A stretch of DNA of 64,000 nucleotides from JBNKFV01 sp050289485. GTDB lineage: Bacteria > Pseudomonadota > Gammaproteobacteria > Pseudomonadales > Cellvibrionaceae. The notes under the pieces were generated by a model that ran no database searches, had not been told where the DNA came from, and worked only from the letters and a program-made list of their open reading frames with translations. Shown piece after piece: positions 63,095 to 64,000 of this stretch (position 1 is its first letter; each line of letters starts with the position of its first letter). A program made the position numbers and the translations under genes. The stretch spans positions 78,405 to 142,404 of the forward strand of contig JBNKFV010000001.1 of NCBI GenBank assembly GCA_050289485.1. The letters are read 5' to 3'.

Positions 63095-63574
63095 GAAGTG
63101 CACAACATAGAACTCGTACATTAAAACCAGCTCAAAAAAGAAGACTATGCCTGCTGAGTACCAGCCTGCATTAGCCATAAGTTTACTAGTGCCCTGATAA
63201 AAGGCTCGCTTACATACGTGCACTGAATAACCTACCAGTGCAGCCCCAAAGCCCGGAGACCAACTGAAGTTACCCTCTGGAAAGCCGAGCAAAACGAACC
63301 AAAGCAACATGCCTACAATAAGGGCAGAAAGTAACCCCAAAATTACGGCGTGCACTGGCAATATTTTGGACTTACGCTCATCAGAACCAGCTAGAGCCGC
63401 GATTGCACCCAATAAGAGTACTAGATCAAAAGGGATTAGGGGGAAAACCTGCCAAAGATTTACAGACTCAAAACCACTAGCCCCGCTGAGCTTCAAAGCA
63501 ACTACTGGAATATGTGCCAAACAAACAAAAATGCCCAGCACCAAATTTATTACGAATATTTTCTTAAGGCTCAT
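63089..63574 (-). CDS. Cassette gene: membrane protein (161 aa)
   Basis: Five hydrophobic segments (about 7-28, 42-62, 73-95, 100-120, 137-158). AGGTGATAA lies before the ATG at 63574, the AGGTG coming from attC I, so the recombination site supplies the ribosome site. The stop overlaps attC H. No family is recognised. Confidence 0.65.
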   Translation of the reverse strand: MSLKKIFVINLVLGIFVCLAHIPVVALKLSGASGFESVNLWQVFPLIPFDLVLLLGAIAALAGSDERKSKILPVHAVILGLLSALIVGMLLWFVLLGFPEGNFSWSPGFGAALVGYSVHVCKRAFYQGTSKLMANAGWYSAGIVFFFELVLMYEFYVVHFT

Positions 63575-63579
63575 TTATC

Positions 63580-63657
63580 ACCTAACGCCGCAAACAGGGG
63601 CCGACTGAAAGGAGGTCCCGGCCGTGCAGCGGCCCTTGCTGATTTGCTTTGTTAACC
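63580..63657 (-). other. attC site I
   Basis: ACCTAAC to GTTAACC, 78 bp, internal arms AGGGGCCGACTGAAAGGAGG / CCGGCCGTGCAGCGGCCC. Rightmost attC in the window; belongs to the partial gene at the right edge. Confidence 0.9.
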
Positions 63658-64000
63658 ATTTTCTTGCACAGCTTTATGCTTAAAAACCATAGCCACTAAG
63701 TATATAGCGAGAAACGGCATGCCCAATTGCGCGAGAATACTCAACCCTAAAATAATTGGACTCATTATTTCTGCACTAACAACTTCCATCAGAGCTATGA
63801 TGATTGGACCAAGAATAATACCCCCAATAGTCATAGCTATAAAACCGGCAGGAATTGACATTACTGGAAATAGCCATTTATTTGGAATTTTCCCTTTTAA
63901 TCTGAACCAAAAACCAATTACCACTAGAAACGGCCATGCTATAGATACGGCGTAAGCGATAATCTCATAAGTACCTGGAGTATATTGATTAAGTTCAATT
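63652..64000 (-). CDS. Cassette gene: membrane protein, 5' end beyond the window
   Basis: The frame is open to the right edge (LNQYTPGTYEIIAYAVSIAW upstream of the first Met-like start at 63924), so the gene continues outside and is 5'-truncated here. Four hydrophobic segments are seen in the last 115 codons. The stop is inside attC I. Function unknown. Confidence 0.6.
   Translation of the reverse strand, partial: IELNQYTPGTYEIIAYAVSIAWPFLVVIGFWFRLKGKIPNKWLFPVMSIPAGFIAMTIGGIILGPIIIALMEVVSAEIMSPIILGLSILAQLGMPFLAIYLVAMVFKHKAVQENG

Noticed and set aside
1..64000. CRISPR arrays, tRNA or rRNA genes, complete insertion sequences, prophage
   Set aside because: None were seen on either strand; the only regularly spaced repeats are the attC sites and the three palindromes.

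Overview
The window is chromosomal DNA of a gammaproteobacterium, most likely a marine member of the Cellvibrionales group (inference). The evidence is conserved gammaproteobacterial gene order: pepP-ubiH-ubiI beside ygfB, zapA followed by 6S RNA and fthC, nudF-yqiB-cpdA-yqiA-parE with tolC divergent, glnE-ilvE next to core-LPS genes, and a kdkA-type Kdo kinase. It has two parts: about 56.5 kb of mainly core genome with one accessory-looking block (20.9-30.4 kb), and an integron cassette array from about 56.5 kb to the right edge.

Core, left to right. hisH (cut by the window start) and hisB; nhaA; a cold-shock protein; a histone-deacetylase-like amidohydrolase; the ubiquinone block ubiI-ubiH with pepP and ygfB; a ZapB-like coiled-coil gene, zapA, 6S RNA and fthC; ilvA and rpiA; a methyl-accepting chemotaxis protein; a lone AAA ATPase; a DUF523/DUF1722 protein; a YceI protein and an ABC exporter. 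After the accessory block come parE, yqiA, cpdA, yqiB, nudF and tolC. An envelope block follows (waaA, a GT9 glycosyltransferase, kdkA, an O-antigen-ligase-like gene, msbA, waaC), then ilvE, glnE, an orphan GspE/PilB-like ATPase, argE, argA and ilvD.

Accessory block 20.9-30.4 kb. Three genes in one direction encode a 442-residue protein of unknown function with a long hydrophobic segment and an aromatic tail, a minimal 248-residue subtilisin-like protease with no visible signal peptide, and a membrane-anchored 151-residue protein. Facing them are a CHASE2 nucleotide cyclase and a 1141-residue FecR-TPR-beta-barrel outer-membrane protein. A Crp/Fnr-type regulator is divergent from the cyclase. 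With cpdA at 33.7 kb, genes for making, sensing and degrading cyclic nucleotide lie within 7 kb.

Integron array 56.5-64 kb. At least nine attC recombination sites separate small minus-strand genes whose stop codons often lie inside the attC. Most cassettes encode small membrane proteins. One carries a two-gene operon whose second product has a HEPN Rx4H motif, a defence or toxin candidate. At the distal end near ilvD, three copies of a perfect GGGGTC/GACCCC palindrome stand where attC sites are expected, next to the 3' remnant of a group II intron. The cassettes read right to left, so the integrase and attI should lie beyond the right edge.
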